Assembly (NCBI RefSeq): GCF_001417955.2
Contig: NZ_LKTM01000090.1
Location: 22,492-86,491 of the forward strand
Reading direction: 5' to 3'
Origin: Mycobacterium gordonae
Lineage (GTDB): Bacteria; Actinomycetota; Actinomycetes; Mycobacteriales; Mycobacteriaceae
Length of the DNA stretch: 64,000 bases
In this document: one piece after another, positions 32,761 through 51,397 of the stretch
How positions within the stretch are numbered: the first letter of the stretch is position 1
How the letters are laid out: every line of letters begins with the position of its first letter
Made by a program: the position numbers and the translations under genes
Notes under the pieces: model-generated
What the model was told of the DNA's origin: nothing
Seen by the model: only the letters and a program-made list of their open reading frames with translations
Databases searched by the model: none

Positions 32761-33430
32761 GTTTCGCCGGTTGCCGGCGTCGGCCGGCGCTGACGCTGGT
32801 CCCGGCACGGCCGGTCCGCCGGCGGCAAAGTCCGCACGGTGTGGCAGCAATCATTGAATCGGCCCGGCGTGCTGGTTCGGCGACCGGGTGGACCCACCGT
32901 CCGCGCGCAAGGATCGGAAAAACGTCGCCGGGCACCTGCGCCAGTGGTGTTACTCTCGTCACAACGGGACGCTGGTCCCAGAAAACGGGCGGGCGTGGCC
33001 TCGGGAACTTCAGGCTCACGTCTCGCGACGCCAACATCCGCCACCCGCGTATCACATGTCACATCAACCACAGCGCCAGGCAGGAGTGAATAAGATTCAG
33101 CGCAGTTCAGCCACCTGCGCTATCAAAGCTGCGACCTCTGTGAGACCTGTGGGTAGCGTGTGGATTTTCCGATAATGCCCCCACCCGTACCGAGAGATGA
33201 TTACCGTTGCACACGCGACTAGTTGTAAGGGGAGCGGAATTAGTCCAGGGGCGATCATCCGGCGGCACACAGAGGTGCTTCGGTGGGGAAGCAAATAATC
33301 GTCAGCTCGGGCTACGCAACTCGTACGTGCCGCTCAACGGCACTGGTCGCACCGCTATGCGGCCTCGCTTGGATTGCAGCGAGGCCGCAATAGTGCACAA
33401 GGGCAAATGTTCGAACGGGAGTGTAAAGCG
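32761..33430 (+). other. 670-bp region between tesA and fadD26, upstream of the pps operon
   Basis: No convincing gene. Short open frames exist on both strands but have no recognisable sequence. The first 60 bp are rich in GCCGG repeats that could fold into a tesA terminator. The promoter of the fadD26-pps operon must lie in the second half. A perfect hairpin lies at 33359-33388, about 43 nt before the fadD26 start. M. tuberculosis has a small hypothetical gene (Rv2929) here; I could not find a match. Confidence 0.6.
33359..33388 (+). promoter_or_regulatory. Perfect hairpin in the fadD26-pps leader
   Basis: GCGGCCTCGCT (33359-33369) and AGCGAGGCCGC (33378-33388) form a perfect 11-bp stem with an 8-nt loop, ending 42 nt before the fadD26 ATG. 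It has no T-tract, so it is not a classical terminator. In the operon mRNA it would form a very stable 5' structure that could protect the transcript, attenuate it, or be bound by a protein. Confidence 0.5.
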
Positions 33431-35182
33431 ATGCCGGTGACTGACGGGTCCCTACCCGCTTTGCTGAAACAGCGGGCCCATCAACAGGCCGATACCGCGG
33501 CGTACACGTTTGTCGATTACGGATTGGATCCCAACGGCTTTGCTGAGACGCTGACCTGGTCGCAGGTCTACGGCCGGGCCTGCGTCATCGCCGACGAACT
33601 CACGCTGTGCGGCGCACCCGGTGACCGGGTGGCTATTCTGGCCCCGCAGGGCCTGGAATACGTGATCGCATTCCTCGGTGCGCTGCAGGCCGGATTCATC
33701 GCCGTTCCGCTGTCGACACCGCAGTACGGCATCCACGACGACCGCGTCTCCGCGGTCTTGCGGGACTCCCGGCCGGTCGCCATTCTCACCACCTCGTCCG
33801 TGGCGAGTGACGTGTCGAAATATGCAACCGCGCAAAACGGACAGGCCGCGCCCTTCATCATTGAAGTCGATCTGCTGGATTTGGACTCGCCGCGGGAACC
33901 ATCAATGGTCACCCGGCCAGCCAGCGGGGCGGCCTATCTGCAATACACATCCGGATCCACTCGCACACCGGCCGGCGTGATCGTGTCGCACAAAAACGTG
34001 ATCGCGAATGTGACACAGAGCCTCTACGGCTATTTCGGCGACCTGGCCAAGATTCCCAACGGAACCGTCGTATCGTGGTTGCCGCTATTTCACGATATGG
34101 GCCTGATTCTCGGAATCTGCGCACCGATGGTCGCCGAACGCAGTGCGGTGTTGCTGAGCCCAATGGCCTTTCTGCGCCGCCCGGCCTGCTGGATGCAACT
34201 GCTGGCCACGAATCCGTCACCCTTTTCCGCCGCACCGAATTTCGCCTTCGAATTGGCCGTGCGCCGAACGTCGGACGACGACATGGCCGGTCTCGACCTG
34301 GGCGACGTCGTCGGCATCGTCAGCGGGAGCGAACGGATCCATGTGGCGACCGTCAAGCGCTTCACCGAGCGGTTTGCCAAATACAACCTGAGCCCCACCG
34401 CGGTCCGGCCGTCCTACGGACTCGCCGAAGCCACGCTGTACGTAGCCGCACCCGAACCTGGAACGGCGCCCACGACGGTGCGGTTCGACTACGAGCACTT
34501 GTCCGCCGGTCAGGCCAAGCGCTGTGGCCCGGAAGGCACCGTCGGCACCGAACTCATCAGCTACGGGTGCCCCGACCCGTCCGCGGTGCGCATCGTCGAC
34601 CCGGAGACCATGGTCGAGAACATGTCCGGCGACGTCGGCGAGATCTGGGTGCACGGCGACCATGTGGCACTGGGCTACTGGCAGAAGCCCGAGCAGACCC
34701 ACCGCATCTTCAACGCCCACATCGTCGACCCGGCCCCGGGTACGCCGGAAGGACCGTGGCTGCGCACCGGCGATCTCGGCGTCCTGTCCGAGGGTGAGCT
34801 GTTCATCATGGGCCGCATCAAGGACCTGCTCATCGTCGACGGCCGCAACCACTACCCCGACGACATCGAGGCGACGATCCAGGAGATCACCGGCGGCCGG
34901 GTTGCGGCGATCTCGGTTCCGGATGACATCACCGAGCAGTTGGTGGCCATCATCGAGCTGAAACGCCGCGGCGCGTCGGCCGAGGACGCCATGCTCAAGC
35001 TCCGCTCGGTCAAGCGTGAAGTCACCTCGGCGATCTCGCGGTCACACAGCCTGCGGGTCGCAGACCTGGTCCTGGTGTCTCCGGGCTCCATTCCCATCAC
35101 CACCAGCGGCAAGATCCGGCGTTCCGCCTGCGTCGAGCGCTATCGGAGCGACGGCTTCAAGCGGCTGGACGTGAGCGTATGA
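33431..35182 (+). CDS. fadD26: Long-chain fatty-acyl-AMP ligase FadD26
   Basis: FAAL that activates long fatty acids as acyl-adenylates and hands them to the N-terminal carrier domain of PpsA, starting phthiocerol assembly. The 583 aa match M. tuberculosis FadD26 in length and nearly throughout. Visible motifs: the phosphate loop [36 protein letters not shown], the hinge [18 protein letters not shown] and the catalytic Lys561 in TTSGKIRR. The ATG at 33431 ([12 protein letters not shown]) was preferred to an upstream codon at 33374 by comparison with FadD26. Its stop overlaps the ppsA ATG (ATGA), coupling the two. Confidence 0.97.
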   Translation: MPVTDGSLPALLKQRAHQQADTAAYTFVDYGLDPNGFAETLTWSQVYGRACVIADELTLCGAPGDRVAILAPQGLEYVIAFLGALQAGFIAVPLSTPQYGIHDDRVSAVLRDSRPVAILTTSSVASDVSKYATAQNGQAAPFIIEVDLLDLDSPREPSMVTRPASGAAYLQYTSGSTRTPAGVIVSHKNVIANVTQSLYGYFGDLAKIPNGTVVSWLPLFHDMGLILGICAPMVAERSAVLLSPMAFLRRPACWMQLLATNPSPFSAAPNFAFELAVRRTSDDDMAGLDLGDVVGIVSGSERIHVATVKRFTERFAKYNLSPTAVRPSYGLAEATLYVAAPEPGTAPTTVRFDYEHLSAGQAKRCGPEGTVGTELISYGCPDPSAVRIVDPETMVENMSGDVGEIWVHGDHVALGYWQKPEQTHRIFNAHIVDPAPGTPEGPWLRTGDLGVLSEGELFIMGRIKDLLIVDGRNHYPDDIEATIQEITGGRVAAISVPDDITEQLVAIIELKRRGASAEDAMLKLRSVKREVTSAISRSHSLRVADLVLVSPGSIPITTSGKIRRSACVERYRSDGFKRLDVSV

Positions 35183-38100
35183 CGGCGAGCATCAGCGGGG
35201 AGGCCGACCTCCGCCACTGGCTCGTCGACTATCTGGTCACCAACATCGGATGCAGACCGGACGAGGTCGACCCCGACCTGTCGCTGGCCGACCTCGGCGT
35301 GAGCTCGCGCGATGCCGTCGTGCTGTCCGGCGAACTGACCGAATTGCTCAGCAGGACGGTCTCACCCATCGACTTCTGGGAGCATCCGACGATCAACGAC
35401 CTGGCCGCCCACCTCACCGCCCCCGAACCGGAGCCCGAAGCGGCCGCGCTCAACCGTCCGGGCCGCAATTCACTGGAAGAACCGATCGCGGTGATCGGCA
35501 TGGGGTGCCGCTTTCCCGGCGGGATTTCCGGGCCGGATGCGTTGTGGGACTTCCTGTGTGAGCGGCGTTCCTCCATCGGCAAGGTCCCTGACCAGCGTTG
35601 GGAACTCTTCGATGACGGTTCCGCGGAAGTCAGAGCCGTGTTGGCCCGCACCACCCGGTGGGGTTCCTTTCTGCCCGACATCGACGCGTTCGACGCGGAG
35701 TTCTTCGAGATCTCACCCAGCGAAGCCGACAAGATGGACCCGCAGCAGCGGCTGCTGCTGGAAGTGGCCTGGGAAGCGTTAGAGCACGCCGGGATTCCGC
35801 CCAACTCCCTGCGCCGCTCGCAGACGGGCGTGTTCGCCGGATCGTGCTTGAGCGAATACGGGGCCATCGCCGCCACCGACCTTCAGCAGATCGACGGGTG
35901 GAGCAACACCGGCGGTGCCATGAGCATCATCGCCAACCGCCTGTCGTATTTCCTTGACCTGCGCGGGCCGTCGGTGGCGGTGGACACCGCGTGCTCTTCG
36001 TCCTTGGTGGCCATTCACCTGGCCTGTCAGAGCCTGCGCACCCAGGACTCACAGCTGGCGATCGCGGCGGGCGTCAATTTGTTGCTGTCCCCGGCCGTTT
36101 TTCGCGGTTTCGATCAGGTTGGCGCGTTGTCGCCGACCGGTCACTGCCGCGCCTTCGACGCCGCCGCCGACGGGTTCGTCCGGGGCGAGGGCGCCGGGGT
36201 GGTGGTGCTCAAGCGGTTGACGGATGCCCAGCGCGACGGCGACCGCGTGCTCGCGGTCATCTGCGGCTCGGCGGTCAACCAGGACGGCCGGTCCAACGGA
36301 TTGATGGCGCCCAACCCGGCCGCGCAGATGGCCGTGTTGCGCGCCGCGTACGCGAATGCCGGCATGCGGCCCACCGAAGTGGACTACGTCGAGGCACACG
36401 GCACCGGCACCCTGCTCGGCGACCCGATCGAGGCCCGGGCCCTGGGCACCGTACTGGGTCGCGGGCGACCCGCCGAGGCTCCCCTGCTGCTGGGCGCCGT
36501 CAAGACCAATCTCGGTCACACCGAGGCCGCGGCCGGGATCGCCGGCTTCATCAAGGCCGTCCTCGCGGTGCAGCGCGGCCAGATCCCACCGAACCAGCGC
36601 TTCGAAAGCCCCAACCCGCACATCCCGTTCGCCGATCTGCGGATGAAAGTGGTTGACAGTCAGACTGATTGGCCGGAAACGGGACATCCGCGCCGAGCCG
36701 GCGTGTCGTCGTTCGGCTTCGGCGGGACCAACGCACACGTCGTGATCGAGCAGGGGCAGGAGGTCGCCGCACCGCCTGAGCAAGACCCGGAACCCGCCGT
36801 CTCGACGCTGATCGTGGCCGGCAAGACCCCGCAACGCGTGGCCGCGACCGCCGCGGTGCTCGCGGATTGGATGGAAGGCGCCGGAGCCGGCGTCTCCCTG
36901 GCCGACGTCGCCCACACCGTCAATCACCACCGGTCGCGGCAGGCCAAATTCGGCACCGTGGTGGCCCGGGACCGCGCGCAGGCTATCTCGGGTTTGCGCG
37001 CACTGGCCACCGGGCAGCACCTACCCGGCGTGGTCGGCCCCCAGAACGGCGCATCGGGTCCCGGCACGGTGTTCGTCTACTCCGGGCGGGGCTCGCAGTG
37101 GGCCGGCATGGGCCGCCGATTGCTGTCCGACGAACCGGCATTCGCCGCGGCCGTGGCCGAACTGGAGCCCGTCTTCGTTGAGCAGGCCGGGTTCTCGCTG
37201 CAGGACGTGCTCACCGAGGGCCGGGAACTGGTGGGCATCGAGCAGATCCAGTTGGGTCTGATCGGCATCCAGTTGGCGCTGACCGCGTTGTGGCGTTCCT
37301 ACGGGGTGGAGCCCGACCTGGTGATCGGGCATTCCATGGGCGAGGTGGCCGCCGCCGTGGTCGCCGGAGCCCTCACCCCCGCCGAAGGGTTGCGGGTGAC
37401 GGCGACTCGCGCCCGGTTGATGGCGCCGTTGTCCGGGCAGGGCGCCATGGCGCTGCTCGAACTCGACGCCGCGGCCACCGAGGCGCTGATCGCCGACTAT
37501 CCGCAGGTGACGCTGGGCATCTACAACTCACCCCGCCAGACCGTGATCTCCGGGCCCACCGAACAGATCGACGAGTTGATCGAGCAGGCGCGCGCCCGGG
37601 ACCGCTTCGCCAGCCGGGTCAATATCGAAGTGGCCCCGCACAATCCGGCCATGGACGCGCTGCAGCCGGCGATGCGCGCCGAACTGGCCGACCTGCAACC
37701 GCGCACCCCGAGCATGCCGATCATCTCCACCACCTACGAAAGCACCGACACCACCGCCCTTTTCGATGCCGAGCACTGGGCCGTCAACATGCGCAACCCG
37801 GTGCACTTCCAGCAGGGCATCGCGCTGGCCGGCGAGCAGCATCACACCTTCATCGAGGTCAGCGCCCACCCGCTGCTCACCCAGGCGGTCATCGACACCC
37901 TGCACACCGCTCAGCACGGCACCCGGTACACCAGCATCGGCACGCTGCAGCGCGACACCGACGACACCATCACCTTCCGCACCAACGTCAACACGGCGCA
38001 CACCGCCCACCCACCGCACACTCCGCACCCCTCGGAACCGCACCCGCCGCTGCCCAGCACGCCGTGGCAGCATTCCCGGCACTGGATCGACCCAAGACGT

Positions 38101-40677
38101 GCCGCCGGCTCCGTGATCGCGGCGCCGTCGCCCGGAACGCTGCTCGGCCAGCACAGCACGGTCACGGCCGTGTCCGGTGGCCCGCCGTCGCACCTGTGGC
38201 AAGCCCGCCTGGCCCCCGAGGCCAAGCCGTACCGCGGCCGGCACCGGTTCCACGGTGTCGAGGTGGTTCCGGCCTCGATCGTCCTGCGCACACTGCTCTG
38301 CGCGGCAGACGAACTGGGGTACCCGGCGCTGTCCGCGGTGCGGTTCGACCAGCCCGTCTTCGCCGATCAGCCCCGGCTGATCCAGGTGGTGGCCGACGAC
38401 CGGTCGATCAGCCTGGCCTCGCGCCCCGCCGACAACGACCGCTGGACGCGTCATGTGACGGCACGGCTGTCGGCGGCGGTGCCGGAGCCGGCACCGGTTG
38501 TCGCGCCGCGGCCCCAGCCGCTCCTCGATGATGACCTGCCCGACATCACCGAACAACTCGCGCTGCGCGGTGTGGACGGGCTGCCGTTCACCTGGACCCT
38601 CGACGCCTGGGAGAACACCGCGAATGGCGTGCGCGCCGCGATCCAACTACCGGACGCCCTGCCGGACGGTTCCACCGGGCCGCTGCTGGACGCCGCCGTG
38701 ATCGTCGGCGCGCTGTCCGAGGTCGACGACGCCCGCCTGTACGTTCCGGCGAGTATCGAACGAGTTTGGCTGCGCGGCAACGACTCCGAAACTCGCGCCT
38801 CAGTTCTGCTCACCCACACCGGCCGCGACGCCGAGGGAATCACGGTCGACATCACCGCCGGGCTGCACGGCGAAACGCCGTTCCTGTCAGTGCAGTCGCT
38901 GCGTTATCGGGCGCTGGACCTCGCCGCCACGCCGGCCACCGAGAATGCCGACGCACGGACGTTCGCGCACACGCTGGACTGGCAGCCGCGCGTAGATCCC
39001 ACCGAGGCGCTGGGTCCCGGAAACCTCGCGGTCCTCGGCGACGCGGGCGCTATTCGGGATGGCCTGGCGCAGTATGGTTTCGGGCCGGGCGGCGTCGCCG
39101 ACGCGCGGTACGTGCTGTACGTCGCGGAATCCCAGACCGACGCCGCCGAGACCGACGTCGACTTCGCGGTCCGGGTGTGCGCGGAAGTCAGCGCTGCGGT
39201 CCGCACGCTGGCGCAGCGCACCGACCCTGTCACGCTGTGGATCGTCACGCGCGGGGTGTACGAGTCGGCGAGCCCGTCGGCGTTGCGTCAGAGTTTCCTG
39301 TGGGGCCTGGCCGGGGTGATCGCCGCCGAGCACCCCGAGTTGTGGGGTGGACTGGTCGATCTGGCCGAGGCGGCGGTGCCCGACGACTCCGCACTCGCTG
39401 ACCTGATCCAGCGTCCGAGCAAATCCGTGCTGGTGCTGCGGGACAACACCGTCCTGGCACCCGCATTGGCGGCGTTGCGCGGCGAACCGGTGCGCAAGCC
39501 GGTGCGGTGCCGGCCCGACGCGGCGTACCTGATCACCGGAGGGATGGGCGCGCTCGGCCTGCTGATGGCGGGCTGGCTGGCCGACCGCGGCGCCCGGCGG
39601 CTGGTGTTGACCGGCCGTACCCCGTTGCCGCCGAGACGGGACTGGGAACTGGACACCCTGGACGCGGGACTGCGGCACAAGATCGACGCGATCCGCGCCC
39701 TGGAAATGCGCGGCGTCGCAATCGAAGCCGTCACCCTGGACATCGGCTGTGGTGACCAGTTGCGTGCCCTGCTGCAACGGCGGGACACCGACGGCGCCGC
39801 ACCGATCCGCGGGATCATCCACGCGGCGGGTGTCACCAACGACCAACTGGTGACCACCATGACCGGTGACGCCGTGCGCGAGGTGGCGTGGTCCAAGATC
39901 GGCGGCAGCCAGGTGCTGCACCACGCCTTCCCGCCCGGCAGCGTCGACTTTTTCTTCCTGACCTCCTCGGCCGCAACGATATTCGGAATCCCCGGGCAAG
40001 GTTCCTACGCCGCGGCAAACGCCTACCTGGACGCATTGGCACGGTCACGGCACCAACAGGGTTGCCACACGGTGAGTCTGGACTGGGTGGCCTGGCGCGG
40101 GCTCGGGTTCGCCGCCGACGCGCGGATCGTCAGCGACGAACTGGCCCGCCTGGGGTCCCGCGACATCACGCCGGAGGAGGCGTTCACCGCGTGGGAGCAC
40201 ATCGACGGCTACGACGTCGCGCAGGCGGTCGTGCTGCCGGTGCCCTCGACCTCGGACGGGTCGGCCATCCAGGACAGCTACCTGATCCCGGCCCGCGACT
40301 GGTCGGGGCTCTCCGCCCCGGAGATACGCCACCAGTTCGAGAGCGGGCTGCGCGGCATCATCGCCCGCGAGCTCCGGCTGCCCGAATCCGACCTCGACAG
40401 CGACCGTCCGTTCGCCGAACTCGGGCTCAATTCGCTGATGGCGATGGCGATTCGGCGCGAGGCCGAGCAGTTGGTGGGCATCGAACTGTCGGCCACCATG
40501 CTGTTCAACCATCCGACCGTGGCGGCGCTGGCGAACTACCTGGCCAATCGGGTTGCTCCCGAGCAGGATTCGGGCGAGGACGAGATGGCGGCGCTTTCCG
40601 CGTCGGCCGGCAGTGTGCTGGACAGCCTTTTCGACCGCATCGAGTCGACGTCGTCCGAGGCTGAAAGGCCTTCGTGA
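35179..40677 (+). CDS. ppsA: Phthiocerol polyketide synthase PpsA
   Basis: First module of the Pps line (1832 aa; about 1876 in M. tuberculosis). Order: loading ACP (about 10-80, carrier Ser43 in LGVSSRD), KS (about 100-520, Cys272 in DTACSSSL, then EAHGTGT and NLGHTEAA), AT (about 631-930, Ser719 in GHSMGE), a degenerate dehydratase-like fold ([12 protein letters not shown]), KR (about 1445-1650, TGGMGALG with the Ser and Tyr of [21 protein letters not shown]) and a C-terminal ACP (Ser1752). It extends the FadD26-loaded fatty acid once and leaves a hydroxyl. All catalytic residues are present. A 620-bp stretch of the AT is identical to ppsD. Confidence 0.96.
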   Translation: MTASISGEADLRHWLVDYLVTNIGCRPDEVDPDLSLADLGVSSRDAVVLSGELTELLSRTVSPIDFWEHPTINDLAAHLTAPEPEPEAAALNRPGRNSLEEPIAVIGMGCRFPGGISGPDALWDFLCERRSSIGKVPDQRWELFDDGSAEVRAVLARTTRWGSFLPDIDAFDAEFFEISPSEADKMDPQQRLLLEVAWEALEHAGIPPNSLRRSQTGVFAGSCLSEYGAIAATDLQQIDGWSNTGGAMSIIANRLSYFLDLRGPSVAVDTACSSSLVAIHLACQSLRTQDSQLAIAAGVNLLLSPAVFRGFDQVGALSPTGHCRAFDAAADGFVRGEGAGVVVLKRLTDAQRDGDRVLAVICGSAVNQDGRSNGLMAPNPAAQMAVLRAAYANAGMRPTEVDYVEAHGTGTLLGDPIEARALGTVLGRGRPAEAPLLLGAVKTNLGHTEAAAGIAGFIKAVLAVQRGQIPPNQRFESPNPHIPFADLRMKVVDSQTDWPETGHPRRAGVSSFGFGGTNAHVVIEQGQEVAAPPEQDPEPAVSTLIVAGKTPQRVAATAAVLADWMEGAGAGVSLADVAHTVNHHRSRQAKFGTVVARDRAQAISGLRALATGQHLPGVVGPQNGASGPGTVFVYSGRGSQWAGMGRRLLSDEPAFAAAVAELEPVFVEQAGFSLQDVLTEGRELVGIEQIQLGLIGIQLALTALWRSYGVEPDLVIGHSMGEVAAAVVAGALTPAEGLRVTATRARLMAPLSGQGAMALLELDAAATEALIADYPQVTLGIYNSPRQTVISGPTEQIDELIEQARARDRFASRVNIEVAPHNPAMDALQPAMRAELADLQPRTPSMPIISTTYESTDTTALFDAEHWAVNMRNPVHFQQGIALAGEQHHTFIEVSAHPLLTQAVIDTLHTAQHGTRYTSIGTLQRDTDDTITFRTNVNTAHTAHPPHTPHPSEPHPPLPSTPWQHSRHWIDPRRAAGSVIAAPSPGTLLGQHSTVTAVSGGPPSHLWQARLAPEAKPYRGRHRFHGVEVVPASIVLRTLLCAADELGYPALSAVRFDQPVFADQPRLIQVVADDRSISLASRPADNDRWTRHVTARLSAAVPEPAPVVAPRPQPLLDDDLPDITEQLALRGVDGLPFTWTLDAWENTANGVRAAIQLPDALPDGSTGPLLDAAVIVGALSEVDDARLYVPASIERVWLRGNDSETRASVLLTHTGRDAEGITVDITAGLHGETPFLSVQSLRYRALDLAATPATENADARTFAHTLDWQPRVDPTEALGPGNLAVLGDAGAIRDGLAQYGFGPGGVADARYVLYVAESQTDAAETDVDFAVRVCAEVSAAVRTLAQRTDPVTLWIVTRGVYESASPSALRQSFLWGLAGVIAAEHPELWGGLVDLAEAAVPDDSALADLIQRPSKSVLVLRDNTVLAPALAALRGEPVRKPVRCRPDAAYLITGGMGALGLLMAGWLADRGARRLVLTGRTPLPPRRDWELDTLDAGLRHKIDAIRALEMRGVAIEAVTLDIGCGDQLRALLQRRDTDGAAPIRGIIHAAGVTNDQLVTTMTGDAVREVAWSKIGGSQVLHHAFPPGSVDFFFLTSSAATIFGIPGQGSYAAANAYLDALARSRHQQGCHTVSLDWVAWRGLGFAADARIVSDELARLGSRDITPEEAFTAWEHIDGYDVAQAVVLPVPSTSDGSAIQDSYLIPARDWSGLSAPEIRHQFESGLRGIIARELRLPESDLDSDRPFAELGLNSLMAMAIRREAEQLVGIELSATMLFNHPTVAALANYLANRVAPEQDSGEDEMAALSASAGSVLDSLFDRIESTSSEAERPS
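37258..37877 (+). repeat. 620-bp exact duplicate, ppsA copy (AT domain)
   Basis: Identical base for base to 53263-53882 in ppsD, at a constant offset of 16005. The identity covers about residues 694-900 of PpsA, including the active-site GHSMGE and the substrate-pocket segment. Upstream to about 37069 the two genes stay very similar with scattered changes; downstream they diverge at once after CTGCT. Silent sites are also identical, which indicates recent gene conversion. Confidence 0.95.
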
Positions 40678-43600
40678 TGCGAACGGCCTTCAGCCGGATC
40701 TCCGGTATGAGCGCGCAGCAGCGCGCCGCCCTGTCGAACGAGTTCGAGAAGATCTCCCGGATCGCGGTCGCCGAGCCGATCGCGGTGGTCGGCATCGGCT
40801 GCCGGTTCCCCGGTGATGTCGTGGGGCCGGACAGCTTCTGGGAACTGCTGGTGGAAGGCCGCAACGCCATCTCACCGGTGCCCACCGACCGTTGGGACGC
40901 CGACGCGTTCTACGACCCCGACCCGTTGACGCCGGGGCACATGACCACCAAGTGGGGCGGCTTCGTACCCGACATCGCCGGCTTCGACGCGGAGTTCTTC
41001 GGCATCACGCCGCGCGAGGCCGCGGCGATGGATCCTCAGCAGCGGATGCTGCTGGAGGTGGCCTGGGAAGCTCTCGAACATGCCGGGATACCGACGGATT
41101 CGCTGTCCGGCACCCGTGCCGGGGTCATGATGGGCGTGTACTTCAACGAGTACCAGTCCATGCTGGCCGCCAACCCCGACACGGTGGACGCCTACACCGG
41201 AACCGGGAATGCGCACAGCATCACCGTGGGCCGCATCTCGTACCTGCTGGGGCTGCGCGGCCCCGCGGTGGCGGTGGACACGGCGTGCTCGTCGTCGCTG
41301 GTGGCGGTGCACCTGGCCTGCCAGAGCCTGCGACTGCGGGAGACCGATGTGGCGCTGGCCGGCGGGGTGAGTGTCACGCTGCGCCCGGAAACCCAGATCG
41401 CCATCTCGGCATGGGGATTGCTGTCCCCTCAGGGCCGCTGTGCCAGCTTCGATGCGGCCGCCGACGGTTTCGTGCGCGGTGAGGGCGCCGGCGTGGTGGT
41501 GCTCAAGCGGCTGACCGACGCGGTGCGCGACGGCGACCGGGTGCTGGCGGTGGTCCGCGGCTCCGCGGTCAACCAGGACGGCCGCTCGAACGGTGTCACC
41601 GCACCCAGCACGGCCGCGCAGTGCGATGTGATCGCGGACGCGCTGCGGTCCAGCGATGTGGCGCCCGAGAGCGTCAGCTACGTCGAGGCGCACGGAACCG
41701 GAACGGTGCTCGGCGACCCGATCGAATTCGAGGCGCTGGCAGCGACTTACGGCCAGGTCAAGGATCAGAGCCAGGGCGCGTGCGCGCTGGGCGCCGTCAA
41801 GACCAATCTCGGCCACCTCGAGGCCGCGGCCGGGATCGCCGGTTTCATCAAGGCTGTGCTGGCCGTCCAGCACGGCCAGATCCCACCGAATCTGCATTTC
41901 TCACAATGGAATCCGGCGATCAACGCCGCGGCGACCCGATTCTTCGTGCCGACCGAGAACACCTTCTGGCCCGGCGCCGCGGGTCCGCGCCGGGCGGCGG
42001 TGTCCTCGTTCGGGTTGGGTGGCACCAACGCGCACGTCGTCATCGAGCAGGGCCCCGACCTCTCGCCGGTGACCGGGTCGGACGCCGGGGTGTCCACGCT
42101 GTTGGTGTCGGGCAAGTCGCCGCAGCGGGTGGCCGCCACGGCCGGGGCGCTGGCCGACTGGCTGGAGGTCGCCGAGGTTGCCGTCGCCGACGTCGCCCAT
42201 ACGCTCAACCACCACCGCACCCGGCAGGGCAAGGTCGCGACCGTGGTGGCCCGCGACCGTAAGCAGGCGGTCGACGGCTTGCGCGCCCTGGCGGCAGGAC
42301 AGCATGCCCAGGGCGTTGTGCCCTGCCAGGATTCGCCCGGACCGGGCGTGGTGTTCGTGTACTCCGGGCGCGGCTCGCAGTGGGCCGGCATGGGTCGCCG
42401 ATTGCTCGCTGAGGAAACGGCTTTCGCGGACGCGGTGGCCGAGTTGGAACCGGTCTTCGTACAGCAGGCCGGCTTCTCCCTGCGCGACGTGCTGGCCGAC
42501 GGCCGGGAACTGGTCGGCATCGAGCAGATCCAGCTGGGCCTGATCGGCATGCAACTCGCGTTGACCGAACTGTGGCGCTCCCACGGCGTGCGGCCCGACC
42601 TGGTGATCGGGCACTCGATGGGTGAGGTGGCGGCCGCGGTGGTGGCCGGCGCGCTCACGCCCGCGGAGGGCCTGCGGGTCACCGCCACCCGGTCCCGGCT
42701 GATGGCGCCGCTGTCGGGGCAGGGCGGGATGGCCATTCTGGGCCTCGACGCCGAGGCCACCGAGTTGCTGATCACCGACTACCCGCAGGTGACACTGGGC
42801 ATCTACAACTCACCCAGCCAAACGGTGATCTCCGGTCCCACCGAACAGATCGACGAGCTGATCGCCGCGGCGCGTGCCCGGAACCGCTTCGCCGGCCGGG
42901 TGAATATCGAAGTGGCTCCGCACAATCCGGCGATGGACGCACTGCAGCCGGCGATGCGTGCGGAGCTGGCGGACCTGGCGCCGCGCCGCCCGTCGCTGCC
43001 GATCATCTCGACCACGTACGAAAGCCTGCACGGCACACCGGCATTCGATGCCGAGCACTGGGCCGTGAACATGCGCAACCCGGTGCGCTTCCAGCAGGCC
43101 ATCACCGCAGCGGCCGAACAGCACCACACTTTTATCGAGATCAGCGCACACCCGCTGCTCACCCAGGCCATCACCGAGACGCTGGCCGGACCAGGCTACC
43201 GCACCGTCGGCACTCTGCAGCGCGACAGCGACGACACCGTCACCTTCCGCGCCAACCTCTACACGGTGCGCCCGGCGGATCCCCCGCACGCGCCCGAGCC
43301 GCACCCGGCCATACCCACCACGCCGTGGCAGCACACCCACCACTGGATCGACATGGACGTGGTAAGCCCGGAACGTCCTATTCGCAACCGGATTCAGCCT
43401 CCCGGCGACACCGTCGAAGCCTGGATCCACCAGCTGGACTGGCCCGTGAGCCCCGCGCCCGCCGCCGAGATCGCCGGGGGCGCCTCCTGGCTGGTGGTAG
43501 CCGAGCCCGCACTGGCCGACGCCATGGCCCAGGCCGCCGACGCCCGGGTGATTACCGAAGGCGCCGTTGACATTCCGCTGGACGGCGTGGACAACGTGCT

Positions 43601-45182
43601 CTACGCACCGCCGGTCGCCGGTGAGTCGTTCGACATCGCCGCGGCCTACCAAATTTTCGACACCGCCCGCGCGCTGGCCACCGCCATGGTCGCCGGCGGT
43701 TCGCCGCAGAAACTGTTCGTCATGACCCGCAACGCACAGCCGGTCGCCGAAGGCGAACGGGCCAACCCCGTTCACGCGGTGTTGTGGGGCCTGGGACGCT
43801 CGCTGGCGCTGGAGCATCCCGACATCTGGGGCGGACTGATCGACGTCGACGACACGATGCCCGCGGAGCTCGCCGCACAGCACGTGCTGGCTGCCGCCGA
43901 ACTCGCCGACGGTGAGGACCAGGTGGTGTACCGGTCGGGGGTTCGCCACGTCCCCCGGTTGCACTGGCGACCGCAGGACGCGGGCACCCCGGCGTTGCAG
44001 CTCGGCGGCGACACCAGTCAGCTGGTCATCGGCGCCACCGGCAACATCGGGCCGCACCTGATCCGCCAGCTCGCCCGGATGGGTGCCACCACCGTCGTCG
44101 CGGTGGCCCGCAGACCCGGCGCGCTGCAGCAGCTGGCCGACGAATTGCGGACGGCCGGAACAGAACTCGTCGAGGTGGCCGCCGACGCCACCGACCCCGC
44201 GGCGATGGGCGCGTTGTTCGACCGGTTCGGCGCCGACCTACCTCCGCTGGAAGGGATCTATCTCGCGGCCTTCGCCGGTGGGCCGGTACTGCTCAGTGAG
44301 ATGTCGGGGGACGACGTCACCGCCATGTTCCGGCCCAAACTCGACGCCGCGGCGCTGCTGCACCGGCTGTCGCTGCGCCATCTGACCGACCACCCGGTGC
44401 GCCACTTCGTCCTGTTCTCCTCCGTCTCCGGCCTGCTCGGCTCCCGGTGGCTCGCCCACTACACCGCGACCAGCACCTTCCTGGACACCTTCGCCTATGC
44501 GCGGCGCACCATGGGCCTGCCGGCGACCGTCGTCGACTGGGGACTGTGGAAGTCGCTGGCCGACGCGCAGCGGGACGCCAGCCAGGTCAGCGCCGAATCC
44601 GGGCTGACGCCCATGGACGACGAAACCGCCATCGGTGCACTGTCTTCCGTGCTGGCCCCGGGGGCCGCGGTGCGCACCGCGATCGTCGCCGCCGACTGGC
44701 CGTTGCTGGCGGCGGCCTTCCGCACCCGTGGATCGCTGCGCATCGTCGATGACCTGCTGCCGGCGCAGACAGGCGTAGCGCTGCCGGAAAGCGAGTTCCG
44801 CAAAGCGCTGCGGGCCGCCGACGCGCACCGTCGCCACGACATGCTGCTCGACCAGGTCGGACTGCTGGCCGCGACGGTGATGGGTATGCCGGCCACCGAG
44901 ATCCTCGATCCGTCCACCGGATTCTTCCAGTTGGGCATGGACTCGCTGATGAGCGTGACGCTGCAGCGGGCGCTGTCGGACACCCTCGGCGAATACCTGC
45001 CCGCCTCGGTGGTTTTCGACTATCCGACGGTGTACGGGTTGACCGATTACCTGGCCACCGTGCTGCCGGAGTTCGCCGAGTTGGCCCTGGCGGCCGAGGA
45101 AGCGGCCGAGGAACCACCCGACGACTACGAGGACCTGAGCGAAGACGAGTTGCTGCGGCAACTTTCGGAGAGGCTGACCTGA
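40674..45182 (+). CDS. ppsB: Phthiocerol polyketide synthase PpsB
   Basis: Second module (1502 aa; about 1538 in M. tuberculosis), beginning [12 protein letters not shown] as PpsB does. KS about 35-460 with Cys205 in [10 protein letters not shown] about 555-850 with Ser648 in GHSMGE and the pocket motif [12 protein letters not shown] about 1115-1300 with GATGNIG and the Ser/Tyr pair in [23 protein letters not shown] with Ser1424 in LGMDSLMS. It makes the second hydroxyl of the 1,3-diol. The GTG start overlaps the ppsA stop; an ATG three bases on is equally good. Five bases separate it from ppsC. Confidence 0.96.
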   Translation: MMRTAFSRISGMSAQQRAALSNEFEKISRIAVAEPIAVVGIGCRFPGDVVGPDSFWELLVEGRNAISPVPTDRWDADAFYDPDPLTPGHMTTKWGGFVPDIAGFDAEFFGITPREAAAMDPQQRMLLEVAWEALEHAGIPTDSLSGTRAGVMMGVYFNEYQSMLAANPDTVDAYTGTGNAHSITVGRISYLLGLRGPAVAVDTACSSSLVAVHLACQSLRLRETDVALAGGVSVTLRPETQIAISAWGLLSPQGRCASFDAAADGFVRGEGAGVVVLKRLTDAVRDGDRVLAVVRGSAVNQDGRSNGVTAPSTAAQCDVIADALRSSDVAPESVSYVEAHGTGTVLGDPIEFEALAATYGQVKDQSQGACALGAVKTNLGHLEAAAGIAGFIKAVLAVQHGQIPPNLHFSQWNPAINAAATRFFVPTENTFWPGAAGPRRAAVSSFGLGGTNAHVVIEQGPDLSPVTGSDAGVSTLLVSGKSPQRVAATAGALADWLEVAEVAVADVAHTLNHHRTRQGKVATVVARDRKQAVDGLRALAAGQHAQGVVPCQDSPGPGVVFVYSGRGSQWAGMGRRLLAEETAFADAVAELEPVFVQQAGFSLRDVLADGRELVGIEQIQLGLIGMQLALTELWRSHGVRPDLVIGHSMGEVAAAVVAGALTPAEGLRVTATRSRLMAPLSGQGGMAILGLDAEATELLITDYPQVTLGIYNSPSQTVISGPTEQIDELIAAARARNRFAGRVNIEVAPHNPAMDALQPAMRAELADLAPRRPSLPIISTTYESLHGTPAFDAEHWAVNMRNPVRFQQAITAAAEQHHTFIEISAHPLLTQAITETLAGPGYRTVGTLQRDSDDTVTFRANLYTVRPADPPHAPEPHPAIPTTPWQHTHHWIDMDVVSPERPIRNRIQPPGDTVEAWIHQLDWPVSPAPAAEIAGGASWLVVAEPALADAMAQAADARVITEGAVDIPLDGVDNVLYAPPVAGESFDIAAAYQIFDTARALATAMVAGGSPQKLFVMTRNAQPVAEGERANPVHAVLWGLGRSLALEHPDIWGGLIDVDDTMPAELAAQHVLAAAELADGEDQVVYRSGVRHVPRLHWRPQDAGTPALQLGGDTSQLVIGATGNIGPHLIRQLARMGATTVVAVARRPGALQQLADELRTAGTELVEVAADATDPAAMGALFDRFGADLPPLEGIYLAAFAGGPVLLSEMSGDDVTAMFRPKLDAAALLHRLSLRHLTDHPVRHFVLFSSVSGLLGSRWLAHYTATSTFLDTFAYARRTMGLPATVVDWGLWKSLADAQRDASQVSAESGLTPMDDETAIGALSSVLAPGAAVRTAIVAADWPLLAAAFRTRGSLRIVDDLLPAQTGVALPESEFRKALRAADAHRRHDMLLDQVGLLAATVMGMPATEILDPSTGFFQLGMDSLMSVTLQRALSDTLGEYLPASVVFDYPTVYGLTDYLATVLPEFAELALAAEEAAEEPPDDYEDLSEDELLRQLSERLT

Positions 45183-45187
45183 CCGCT

Positions 45188-51396
<6,209 letters not shown>

Positions 51397-51397
<1 letters not shown>

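Noticed and set aside
32839..33175. Short open frames between tesA and fadD26 as a small gene (Rv2929-like)
   Set aside because: Several overlapping frames of 60-95 codons exist with Arg/Pro-rich, low-plausibility sequence and no good start sites; none could be preferred.
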